Assembly (NCBI RefSeq): GCF_030929505.1
Contig: NZ_JAVFVV010000014.1
Coordinates: forward strand, 1-64,000
Origin: Mesorhizobium sp. LHD-90
Lineage (GTDB): Bacteria; Pseudomonadota; Alphaproteobacteria; Rhizobiales; Rhizobiaceae
Reading direction: 5' to 3'
DNA: 64,000 nt
This document shows positions 15,822 through 22,913 of the stretch, one piece after another. A program made the translations under genes and the position numbers. The notes under the pieces were generated by a model. It had not been told where the DNA came from, did not search any database, and worked only from the letters and a program-made list of their open reading frames with translations. Positions within the stretch are counted from its first letter, which is position 1; every line of letters starts with the position of its first letter.

Positions 15822-15892
15822 TCTATGGCATGCAATCCAGAGGAACCGGCCGGATCAACCGGCTGCCTCCGCCTGAAGTGGGCGATGCTCGA

Positions 15893-16396
15893 TCAGCTGC
15901 CGCGCCTCTTCTCCCCGCGTGTGGGTGTAGCATCGGCCCCGCCGTCCGATGACAGTTCCTCGACGAGCATCAAGAGATGCTCGGCCGTAGAGGCGGGCAG
16001 GTCGAGCATCCGCAGCATGAGCTTGAGCTTGACGTCGGCTTCTTGCTGGGTTGCGCCGAAAAGGTGAGGAGCGGCAACATGAATCGCCTCCACCGGCGAG
16101 AAGTCGAGCAGCTCCGCGAAATGAATGAGCCGTGTCGCCCGCAGCTTCGCCCCCCCGCGCTCGTGACGTGCAAGGATCTCGTGGTGGATCCCCAGCATCA
16201 TTCCGACCTGCTCACGGTTCAGATTTTTTGCGTCGCGCCGCTCGCGCAAGTAGCGGCTGATTTCCTCTTCCATGTCCGAAATGCTGCGAATGCCGTTGAA
16301 CCCCGGCTTGCGGTAGATCGGTTTGTCGACCTCGGAGTCTTCCGTCTCGACGAGGCCGTGCCTCTCGATGTAGGTCTGTACGTCCTTGATCGCCAT
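15893..16396 (-). CDS. XRE-family transcriptional regulator
   Basis: A 167-residue protein with a Cro/C1-type helix-turn-helix around residues 45-100 (ISRYLRERRDAKNLNREQVG, then MMLGIHHEILARHERGG). The N-terminal 40 residues (MAIKDVQTYIERHGLVETED) and the C-terminal helical region (LKLMLRMLDLPASTAEHLLM) are probably for partner or self contact. No toxin gene is adjacent, so it is not an obvious antitoxin. It reads away from the 178-base gap that follows the mobilisation genes and may control plasmid genes nearby. Confidence 0.85.
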   Translation of the reverse strand: MAIKDVQTYIERHGLVETEDSEVDKPIYRKPGFNGIRSISDMEEEISRYLRERRDAKNLNREQVGMMLGIHHEILARHERGGAKLRATRLIHFAELLDFSPVEAIHVAAPHLFGATQQEADVKLKLMLRMLDLPASTAEHLLMLVEELSSDGGADATPTRGEKRRGS

Positions 16397-16574
16397 CAGA
16401 TTGGCTCAGCTCGAATCCCGTTGCCCGAATTTCCCGTCAAAACTGACGTAATAATATAACGATCTGGCTCCAATCCCCCGAAATCGAAGCCAAAACGGTA
16501 GTGACCCTAGCAGGGATTCGGCGTTACGTTCAACTCGCTCCGGTCGGCAACTAAGAGATAAGGTCGTTCTCCCG

Positions 16575-16925
16575 TCAAAAGCCATTTGTGTCGAGATACT
16601 GCCGGATGGCCTTCTCCATGATGTCCTGCATCGATGTCTCCGCGGTGAACGAGGCGAGTTTCAAACGACGCTTCGTGTCCCGGTCCAGATTGACGTTCAC
16701 GAAATGGCTCGCCCCCTTCATCCGGGCACGCTTCATCTGGCGCAGCGCCCTACGCGCCTCCGTGGATGTTTCTTTCTTTTCCCCATCCTCTTTCGCTACC
16801 GGCTCGGGAGCATCCTCTGTGCCTGTCGGGCGGCCAGCCTCGCTCCTCGACAGATTGCCGGGTGTTCGCGGCTTGCGTGGTGCGGTCGCGAACTCCTCGA
16901 GCGATAATGCTTCCTTTCCGCTCAT
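16575..16925 (-). CDS. Ribbon-helix-helix partner of the VirC1-like ParA
   Basis: A 116-residue protein with a disordered N-terminal half (Pro, Glu and Lys rich) and a C-terminal ribbon-helix-helix domain, residues ~74-112 (FVNVNLDRDTKRRLKLASF, SMQDIMEKAIRQYLD). The strand FVNVNL would contact DNA as in other members. Its ATG overlaps the stop of the ParA gene as ATGA, so the two are translationally coupled. The layout matches virC1-virC2 of Ti plasmids, where VirC2 is a ribbon-helix-helix protein binding next to the transfer origin. That comparison is by structure and order, not by clear sequence identity. Confidence 0.8.
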   Translation of the reverse strand: MSGKEALSLEEFATAPRKPRTPGNLSRSEAGRPTGTEDAPEPVAKEDGEKKETSTEARRALRQMKRARMKGASHFVNVNLDRDTKRRLKLASFTAETSMQDIMEKAIRQYLDTNGF

Positions 16926-17623
16926 GCCGCCCGCCCCTTTGTCAGTTCGCCGCTCAGCAGTTGATCGACCTCTCCCACCACCGCTTCCGTTTCCCGCCGC
17001 GCCTTGGCGATGGCTTCCGTCACCTCTTGCATTTGCAGTGTTCCGACGCCGTTGTGGATGTCCTTGTAGACGTTCCGCTCGAACACCTCGGTGCGGAACA
17101 GATAGGTGCCGACCGTGTCCTCGATGATCGGCCTGATCTTGCGATAAAGTTCCGTATGGCGGACGGTCACGGTGATGCGAGTTCGCAGAACACCATGCCT
17201 GCACGCCCGCCCGACGGCTTCGTTGACGCGCATGACATTCTCGAAGCTATCGATGGCGCCGAGCACCTCGCGCTTCGAGGGTTGGATCGGTGAGATCACC
17301 AGATCGGACCACGCGATAACGGGGTCGACAATCGAGGTGTCCTCACCCGGCGTGTCAATCAGCACGTAGTCGAACCCAGCCGCGTTGTCCCTCAACCAGG
17401 TTTCCAGTCCCCTTGCCGTCTTGTGGCTGAGGACGTCGATGCCCTCAGGCTGGGCGTCCTTGTCCAGGCAGTCGGTCCACCACTTCATGAGATTGTTGCG
17501 GGCGTCCATGTCGATCATGGCGACGCTGCTGCCGCGCAGGGCATATTCGCCGGCGATGTTCATGAGCGCGGTGGTCTTGCCCGCGCCTCCCTTGCCGTTG
17601 ATTGCGGCGATCACGATGGTCAT
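16922..17623 (-). CDS. ParA/VirC1-like ATPase
   Basis: A 233-residue ParA/MinD-type ATPase with deviant Walker A INGKGGAGKTTALMN near the N-terminus, SVAMIDMDARNN (A') and FDYVLIDTPGEDTS (Walker B). The length and the immediate KGGAGKTTALM opening fit VirC1, which recruits the relaxosome to the coupling protein at the cell pole. It is distinct from RepA at 42418, which has an N-terminal extension. The ATG at 17623 has GGAG upstream; a GTG at 17638 would overlap that site. It is divergent from mobC across the oriT candidate, which supports a role in transfer over segregation. Confidence 0.85.
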   Translation of the reverse strand: MTIVIAAINGKGGAGKTTALMNIAGEYALRGSSVAMIDMDARNNLMKWWTDCLDKDAQPEGIDVLSHKTARGLETWLRDNAAGFDYVLIDTPGEDTSIVDPVIAWSDLVISPIQPSKREVLGAIDSFENVMRVNEAVGRACRHGVLRTRITVTVRHTELYRKIRPIIEDTVGTYLFRTEVFERNVYKDIHNGVGTLQMQEVTEAIAKARRETEAVVGEVDQLLSGELTKGRAA

Positions 17624-17639
17624 CGGCATCATCTCCACG

Positions 17640-17760
17640 AAAATGTGTTTCTACTCACACACGAATCCATATCCGTGTGGACGTGGATTCACATCAATAT
17701 GGAAACACACGAACATGGAAAAACACAATGCTATTAACATGAAAAAATGGATATATGTCG
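17640..17760. promoter_or_regulatory. AT-rich repeat-bearing control region between parA-like and mobC
   Basis: It contains an inverted repeat (GAATCCA at 17663-17669, TGGATTC at 17684-17690) and near-direct repeats of ATGGAAACACA and ATGGAAAAACACA. Its AT content is far above its surroundings. It is a plausible binding site for the ribbon-helix-helix protein or MobC and a promoter for the divergent genes. Confidence 0.55.
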
Positions 17761-17794
17761 AGATAGCGCTAAAAATCACTATATAATGAGTTGG

Positions 17795-17867
17795 CAGGAT
17801 ACGGAAAAATGTGATACATTTTCCTGACGATCGAGGGACAAGCCCTCGATCCGCGGCCTGCGGCCGC
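17795..17867 (-). other. oriT: Candidate origin of transfer (oriT) with an IncP/Ti-type nic site
   Basis: On the minus strand TATCCTG (17801-17795) followed by CC matches the nic core shared by RP4 and Ti-border type relaxases, with cleavage expected between 17795 and 17794. An inverted repeat (GGAAAAATGT at 17803-17812, ACATTTTCC at 17816-17824 on the plus strand) ends eight bases from that point, the spacing known for RP4. Two further hairpins follow: GATCGAGGG/CCCTCGATC (17829-17851) and GCGGCC/GGCCGC (17853-17867). The site lies between a VirC1-like gene and mobC-relaxase. In this orientation the relaxase genes would enter the recipient last. Confidence 0.72.
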
Positions 17868-17896
17868 AAGCACCACGATCCTAGGCAAGAATCTCG

Positions 17897-18292
17897 ATGG
17901 CTGGCGCCGTTCCCACATCGTCGAAGAGGAAGGACAGGGTGGTGCATATCCGCTTTTCGCAGTCTCAATTCGAGGCGATCGAGACGGCCGCGAACACTGC
18001 CGACATGACCGTGTCGGCCTTTGTCCGGTCGCTTTCGATAGAGGGCGCGGGCGTGCGACCGTTTCTAGCGGACGGGGATCGTGCCGTTCTCGGCCTGCTT
18101 GCCGACGGCATGCGCGCGATCGGCGGAAATCTCAATCAGATCGCGCGGGCCATCAACACCGGCAGGGTGCCGGCTGAGGACGAACTCGTGGGGAGCATCA
18201 AAGACGCTCATGTCGTCGCAACCACGGTGGCTTCCGAGCTTGCCGCGATGACCCGGCGGTCGGCAACACTTCGCCGCGGGGAGGGCGTCTGA
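17897..18292 (+). CDS. mobC: MobC-type relaxosome accessory protein
   Basis: A 131-residue protein with an N-terminal ribbon-helix-helix-like stretch (VVHIRFSQSQFEAIETAANT) and the MobC hallmark IGGNLNQIARAIN near residues 75-90. MobC proteins bind oriT and help the relaxase open the strands. Its stop overlaps the relaxase start as TGATG, so the pair is coupled. It begins about 100 bases from the candidate nic site. The ribosome binding site is weak (AGGCAAGA). Confidence 0.88.
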   Translation: MAGAVPTSSKRKDRVVHIRFSQSQFEAIETAANTADMTVSAFVRSLSIEGAGVRPFLADGDRAVLGLLADGMRAIGGNLNQIARAINTGRVPAEDELVGSIKDAHVVATTVASELAAMTRRSATLRRGEGV

Positions 18293-20778
18293 TGGAGTTT
18301 CTTCCCGGCGCCTTCGAATGGGAGTGGGAGCGTCGCCGCGCCGCGCTTGTGCACGAGATGCAGATGGGTCAGCTCGACAGAAAAGAATGGGACGGGCCGC
18401 GAAAGGGAGGGGTGGCGCGGCTTCCAGATGAGGGCATTGGTGGCTTCGCCCGGGCTCGCAGGCGGCGCGATGGCGGGCAGGGTGGTTGGGCGCGTGGCGG
18501 TGCTGCAACTGCTGGCCGCTCGATGCGAACGCGTTTTGCGGCTCTTGCGCGCGGCAGCCAGCCGGCGGTGGTCAAGCTCGCCTCCTACGGCGGCGGAGCT
18601 CGCGCGGGCGCCATGATGGACTACACCTCGCGGGGAGGGGAACTCGCCGTCGAGAACGAGCGCGGCGAGCGAGTGCTGGGCAAGGACGCGCTCGCAGGGC
18701 AGCGAGCCGAGTGGGAGCATCTCTTCGATAACCGCGCCGCCAGCAGGGATCTTGGCGTGTTCCATGTCAAGATCGATGGAGCCTCGCTCGCACACGATGC
18801 TGACATGAACGAGCAGGTGCGCGCGATTCTGCGGTCGGGATTTGGTGATCGTCGGTTCGTCTACACCGCTCGGACGCGCTCCCAGGATGAGCTCAATGTG
18901 AGTGGCGTCGTCGTTCTACGCGACAGCAGCGGCGAGCGACTGACCGGCGACTTGAGAGCTGCGGAGATCGTTCAGCAGCGTTACGACGACACAGACGCCG
19001 GCCGGGATGTCGAGGCGCGCTTCCGGTTCCACGGGTACGGCAACGGCGTGGAATGGAGCACCGCCCGTGTGCGGGAACTGGTCGCGAGAAACGACGGCGA
19101 GGTTCGTGACGACACGGGCCGGCCGATCGGGAGTGCTGAGCAAGCCGGCCACATCGTCCAGAAGGAATGGCGCAAAGAACTGCACAGCCGCAAGGGCAGG
19201 GACGTCATGCACCTGATCGTCTCGGCCCGCGCCGGCACGGATGCGCCCGCCTTCGAAGCTGCGGTCCGCGACTTTCTGGGCGATCAGTTCGCGGGTCACC
19301 GCTACGTCTTTGCCGTCCATGACCCAACGCTTGACCCAAAGGAGATGACTGAGGGCGGCAAGCGGCCCCACATCCATGCCCATGCCATCGTCACCATGCG
19401 CTCGGAGACGGGCGTTCGCATCGAGACAAGTCCGCAAGTGTTTCGCGGGTGGCGCTCGTTGATGGCCGAGAAGGCGCGGGAGCAGGGCATCGAGATGGAA
19501 CTTACCGACCGTCGCGAACTCGCAAGCGCACCAGCCTATACCCGCAATCAGGTGCGTCCTGTCAACTATCGCGGCCGCACCGAGCACGAGGGCACGAGTG
19601 CTTCAGCGCAAGTTCGATACAACGCTAAACGTACGAACGAACCTGTACTCCCTGGAACCGATCATAGCAGACAGCACACGGCAGCGGCCGCCGAGGTATG
19701 GGATGACCTCGCGAACGACCGGACAGACAGCCGCGCGAGTGCGTTTGCCGGGTTGCAGAAGGATAGGTTCGAGGCATCGGTTCGGAACAGCAAAATTGAC
19801 CGTGTTACCGCCAGTAGCGAAACTGAGGCTTCAAAAAACAACACCAATATGATATTGTTGTCTCAGCTGGTCGAAGGCAAGGAGGACCAGATGCAAGAGA
19901 TGACGCGCCCCGAGTTCGTGGCCTATGAGCAGCGTGTGGAAGCGGTTCTCGCCTCCGTAGAGCGGACGCTCGATTCATCCGACCGGTCAGACTTTGACGA
20001 GGTCGCTGCGGCGGCGCGCGAGGTGGTCGATATTCGTCGGGAGTACCTGGAGTTCGCGGAACGGCAAGTTGACGCAAGTGCGGAGCCTGCGCGTCGTGAC
20101 AACGCTGGTGAGCGCGAAGACAACACCAATGCGCAGTGGGATGCAGCAGTCGCGCGGTTCGGTATGCAAGCGGTCGAAGCCGCAAACGAGGTCCTTATCG
20201 AGGTCGAACATTACCGTGAGGGACTGGACAGGATCGAAGCGGGCGAACTGCCCCAATACTATATTACCAGCTATCAAGCAGGCCTTGCGCGGGAGGTCCA
20301 TCGGGCCGCGGAGATCGCCGTCAACGACGACAACCAGTACATGCGGGAGGTCGCAAGATCGGACCAAGACCTGCAGCGTGCGATAGAGCTGATAGAGGTT
20401 GCCCGGGACGAGGCGCGCAGTATCGAACGGAAAGGCCAGCGCGAGCAGCACGGCCCCGAGGGGCAGGACGCTAGTGGTCAGATGAAAGGCAGTGCTGGCG
20501 GTTCGCCCAGTGTCGCTGAAGCGGAACTGAACCGTGAAGCTGTTCATGACGGGAGGGTCACCGCTGAGCAGAGCGACAGCATCGACGATCCGAGGGCTTC
20601 ACGGCCAGAAGAATCGCCGCAGCGGCGTCCCGATGAAAGAGTGGCCGATAGGCGCCCGGCTGCCGAGCCCGAGATTGCCCGTTCCGATCCGCCGCAGCAG
20701 CATGTGCCGCGCCTGCGCGAGATCGAACTGGAGGTTGAAGAACGTCACGAGCGCGATCGCGACGATCGGGAACGGTAG
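18292..20778 (+). CDS. MOB-P relaxase (VirD2/TraI-like)
   Basis: An 828-residue relaxase that should nick oriT and stay covalently linked to the transferred strand. Motif I is SYGGGARAGAMMDYTSRG with candidate catalytic Tyr111. Motif II is HLIVSARAG (His307), and the metal-binding histidines are in KRPHIHAHAIV (His360, His362, His364). The first 90 residues are Arg/Gly-rich and unusual. After about residue 430 the protein is a long charged, Glu/Arg-rich helical tail likely to carry the translocation signal. No helicase or primase domain is present. Small membrane gene downstream. Confidence 0.9.
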   Translation: MEFLPGAFEWEWERRRAALVHEMQMGQLDRKEWDGPRKGGVARLPDEGIGGFARARRRRDGGQGGWARGGAATAGRSMRTRFAALARGSQPAVVKLASYGGGARAGAMMDYTSRGGELAVENERGERVLGKDALAGQRAEWEHLFDNRAASRDLGVFHVKIDGASLAHDADMNEQVRAILRSGFGDRRFVYTARTRSQDELNVSGVVVLRDSSGERLTGDLRAAEIVQQRYDDTDAGRDVEARFRFHGYGNGVEWSTARVRELVARNDGEVRDDTGRPIGSAEQAGHIVQKEWRKELHSRKGRDVMHLIVSARAGTDAPAFEAAVRDFLGDQFAGHRYVFAVHDPTLDPKEMTEGGKRPHIHAHAIVTMRSETGVRIETSPQVFRGWRSLMAEKAREQGIEMELTDRRELASAPAYTRNQVRPVNYRGRTEHEGTSASAQVRYNAKRTNEPVLPGTDHSRQHTAAAAEVWDDLANDRTDSRASAFAGLQKDRFEASVRNSKIDRVTASSETEASKNNTNMILLSQLVEGKEDQMQEMTRPEFVAYEQRVEAVLASVERTLDSSDRSDFDEVAAAAREVVDIRREYLEFAERQVDASAEPARRDNAGEREDNTNAQWDAAVARFGMQAVEAANEVLIEVEHYREGLDRIEAGELPQYYITSYQAGLAREVHRAAEIAVNDDNQYMREVARSDQDLQRAIELIEVARDEARSIERKGQREQHGPEGQDASGQMKGSAGGSPSVAEAELNREAVHDGRVTAEQSDSIDDPRASRPEESPQRRPDERVADRRPAAEPEIARSDPPQQHVPRLREIELEVEERHERDRDDRER

Positions 20779-20787
20779 GAGTCGACC

Positions 20788-21009
20788 ATGAGGGACGACT
20801 GGCGTGCCAATCACAATCCACTTCCTCCGCCGGACGGTTCGGAGGACCGGCCCGACGGGTTCAGCTCGGTGGCCATATTGGTGTTTGTTGCCGTCGCACC
20901 GCTTATCTACTTCGGGCCGCAGCTTGGCGCTTTCGAAGCCTGGCTGGTCGATATTTTTCGTAGGGTCGACGGCTGGGCGGCGCCGATCAGGGAGTTCTTC
21001 CTGGGCTAA
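20788..21009 (+). CDS. Small membrane protein, 73 aa
   Basis: It starts nine bases after the relaxase stop with GGAG upstream (TAGGAGTCGACC). The first 25 residues are polar and Pro-rich, then one membrane helix (SVAILVFVAVAPLIYFGPQL) and an amphipathic tail. Function unknown. The position suggests a transfer-related role, perhaps linking the relaxosome to the membrane. Confidence 0.75.
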   Translation: MRDDWRANHNPLPPPDGSEDRPDGFSSVAILVFVAVAPLIYFGPQLGAFEAWLVDIFRRVDGWAAPIREFFLG

Positions 21010-21278
21010 AACGTGAGATGCTTGAACAATGCGTTTCGGGGCTATTGCTGTGATCGCCACGAGGGAATGCAATGAGGTTAGCCGGGTAGCGCTCCATGAG
21101 ATGGTCTGGTAGAAGCCTATGACGGCGATTGCGCGACAATTCGGCGCAATTGAGGGGGTCGAAGTTTTTATCCGGCGTTCATCCATAACCGGCAGCACCG
21201 CTCCATTCCAGGGCACGGAATAAAAAATGGCCCGCTCTACACTTTAAATTGGTCGGAAAGTCCGTTAAGAACGGACGC

Positions 21279-22532
21279 ATGGTCGTCTCAAAATCGCCGC
21301 GCCATATCGTTGACCGGAAAGTCCGACCGCTCGTCGAGACGGCGCTTACCGACACGCGCGTCGTCCTGATCGTTGGCCCGCGCCAGGCAGGAAAAACGAC
21401 TCTGGCCAGGCAACTCTCCAAAATTGATCGACCTTACATCACCCTAGACGACGCAGGCGCATTGAGCGCCGCGCGCGCCGATCCCGTCGGTTTCGTCAGG
21501 GGGATCGAACGGGCTGTGATCGACGAAGTCCAGCGCGCGCCAGAGCTGATGCTGGCGATCAAGGAGAGTGTCGATCGCGACGATACACCAGGCAGATTCC
21601 TTCTGACTGGCTCCGCCAACGTCGCCACGCTTCCGGCGATCGCCGATTCTCTCGCAGGTCGTATGGCGACAGTCTCGCTGCTCCCGTTCGCCCAATCGGA
21701 AATCCATTCCACACCGGGCCGCCTTCTCGACCATCTGTTCGCCGGTGAGGAACCGGCGGTAGATGGGAATGTGGTATTCGGCGACGACCTGATCGAACTC
21801 GTCGTGCAGGGCGGCTATCCGGAAGCTCTGCACAGGTCCACCCCCACACGACGCACAGCCTGGCTAGAAGACTATGTCGCCCAGATCCTAGATCGCGACG
21901 TTCGCGATATTGCAAACATAGACCAACTCGATCGACTGCCTCGTCTGCTGAACGTCCTCGCCGAGCATGCCGGGCAACTGGTCAACCATTCCAGTTTCGG
22001 GGCGGCTCTCGGCCTGTCGAGCGTGACGGCGCAGAAATATGTGGCGATCCTCGAGCGGCTCTTTCTGGTGCGGACGCTGGAGCCGTGGTCCAGCAACAGA
22101 TTAAGTCGTCTCATCAAAACGCCGAAACTGCACTTTCTCGACAGTGGGCTCCTTGCCGCATTGCGTGAAGACGAGGAAGAGGCGCTGCGGCTAGATCGCT
22201 CGCGGTTCGGTGCCTTGCTCGAGACCTTTGCGGTCTCGGAACTCCTCAAGCTGGCCTCCTGGTCGGAGCGGCGGGTATCTTTCTCCCATTATAGGACCAA
22301 GGATCAGGATGAAGTTGATATCGTAATCGAGGATCGCCGCGGCCGGATCATCGGCATCGAGGTGAAGGCGTCGGCGACGGTGCGGCCCCAGGACTTTCGG
22401 GGGCTGCGCCAGTTGCAGGAAGCGGTCGGCGATCGTTTCGTGCGCGGGCTGGTGCTGCACGATCATGATCGGGTGACGCCGTTCGGCGAAAAACTGCAGG
22501 CCGCGCCCCTGTCGATTCTGTGGTCGATGTAA
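21279..22532 (+). CDS. AAA ATPase with DUF4143 domain
   Basis: A 417-residue member of the AAA_14/DUF4143 group. Walker A is VGPRQAGKTTLARQL (~residues 31-45), Walker B is AVIDEVQRAP, and a sensor-like LLTGSANV follows. The C-terminal half has the DUF4143 pattern (LARDVRDIANIDQL type segment, LSSVTAQKYVAILERLFLV, a PKLHFLDSGLLAAL segment) and ends with HYRTKDQDEVDIVIE...GIEVKAS, a PD-(D/E)XK-like core. The cellular role is unknown; it stands alone here. The ATG at 21279 is chosen over the TTG at 21249. Confidence 0.88.
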   Translation: MVVSKSPRHIVDRKVRPLVETALTDTRVVLIVGPRQAGKTTLARQLSKIDRPYITLDDAGALSAARADPVGFVRGIERAVIDEVQRAPELMLAIKESVDRDDTPGRFLLTGSANVATLPAIADSLAGRMATVSLLPFAQSEIHSTPGRLLDHLFAGEEPAVDGNVVFGDDLIELVVQGGYPEALHRSTPTRRTAWLEDYVAQILDRDVRDIANIDQLDRLPRLLNVLAEHAGQLVNHSSFGAALGLSSVTAQKYVAILERLFLVRTLEPWSSNRLSRLIKTPKLHFLDSGLLAALREDEEEALRLDRSRFGALLETFAVSELLKLASWSERRVSFSHYRTKDQDEVDIVIEDRRGRIIGIEVKASATVRPQDFRGLRQLQEAVGDRFVRGLVLHDHDRVTPFGEKLQAAPLSILWSM

Positions 22533-22571
22533 GTCGAATAACTTAGTTTATGGAACTAAATCAATGACTTA
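22530..22571 (+). terminator. Nested inverted repeat after the AAA ATPase gene
   Basis: TAAGTC (22530-22535) pairs with GACTTA (22566-22571), and inside it TTAGTT (22543-22548) pairs with AACTAA (22554-22559). It is AT-rich with no T-run; terminator function is a guess. Confidence 0.4.
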
Positions 22572-22676
22572 TGATACACCAGACGTGTCGGGTATGCTAT
22601 CGCTGCCGTCCTTTCGCCTCCCGAAGCAGTTCTGGCCGACTCATGAGATTGCAATAGGGTAGTGGCGGGCAACCAT

Positions 22677-22753
22677 GCGCTCGTAGCTCAACTGGATAGA
22701 GCACCGGACTTCGAATCCGTAGGTTGCAGGTTCAAGCCCTGCCGAGCGCACCA
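22677..22753 (+). tRNA. tRNA-Arg (anticodon TCG)
   Basis: A 77-base cloverleaf with encoded CCA. Acceptor GCGCTCG pairs with CGAGCGC. The D arm is GCTC...GAGC. The anticodon loop is CTTCGAA, giving TCG, which reads CGA. The T arm is GCAGG-TTCAAGC-CCTGC. One mismatch is present at the base of the anticodon stem. It stands alone between an orphan ATPase gene and the convergent virD4. Confidence 0.93.
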
Positions 22754-22913
22754 TTGCATCGTTGAACACAACCGCTGCGAATCGCAGCAAGCAATCCTTA
22801 ATCATGATCAGCCACCCTGGCCGTGCGCTGTGTATCGAGTGCGTGTCCGGGCAACAGGGTGGCGAACCTCCGCCACCCACCCGGAGATATCGACGCTGTA
22901 CTGATCAAGTGTG

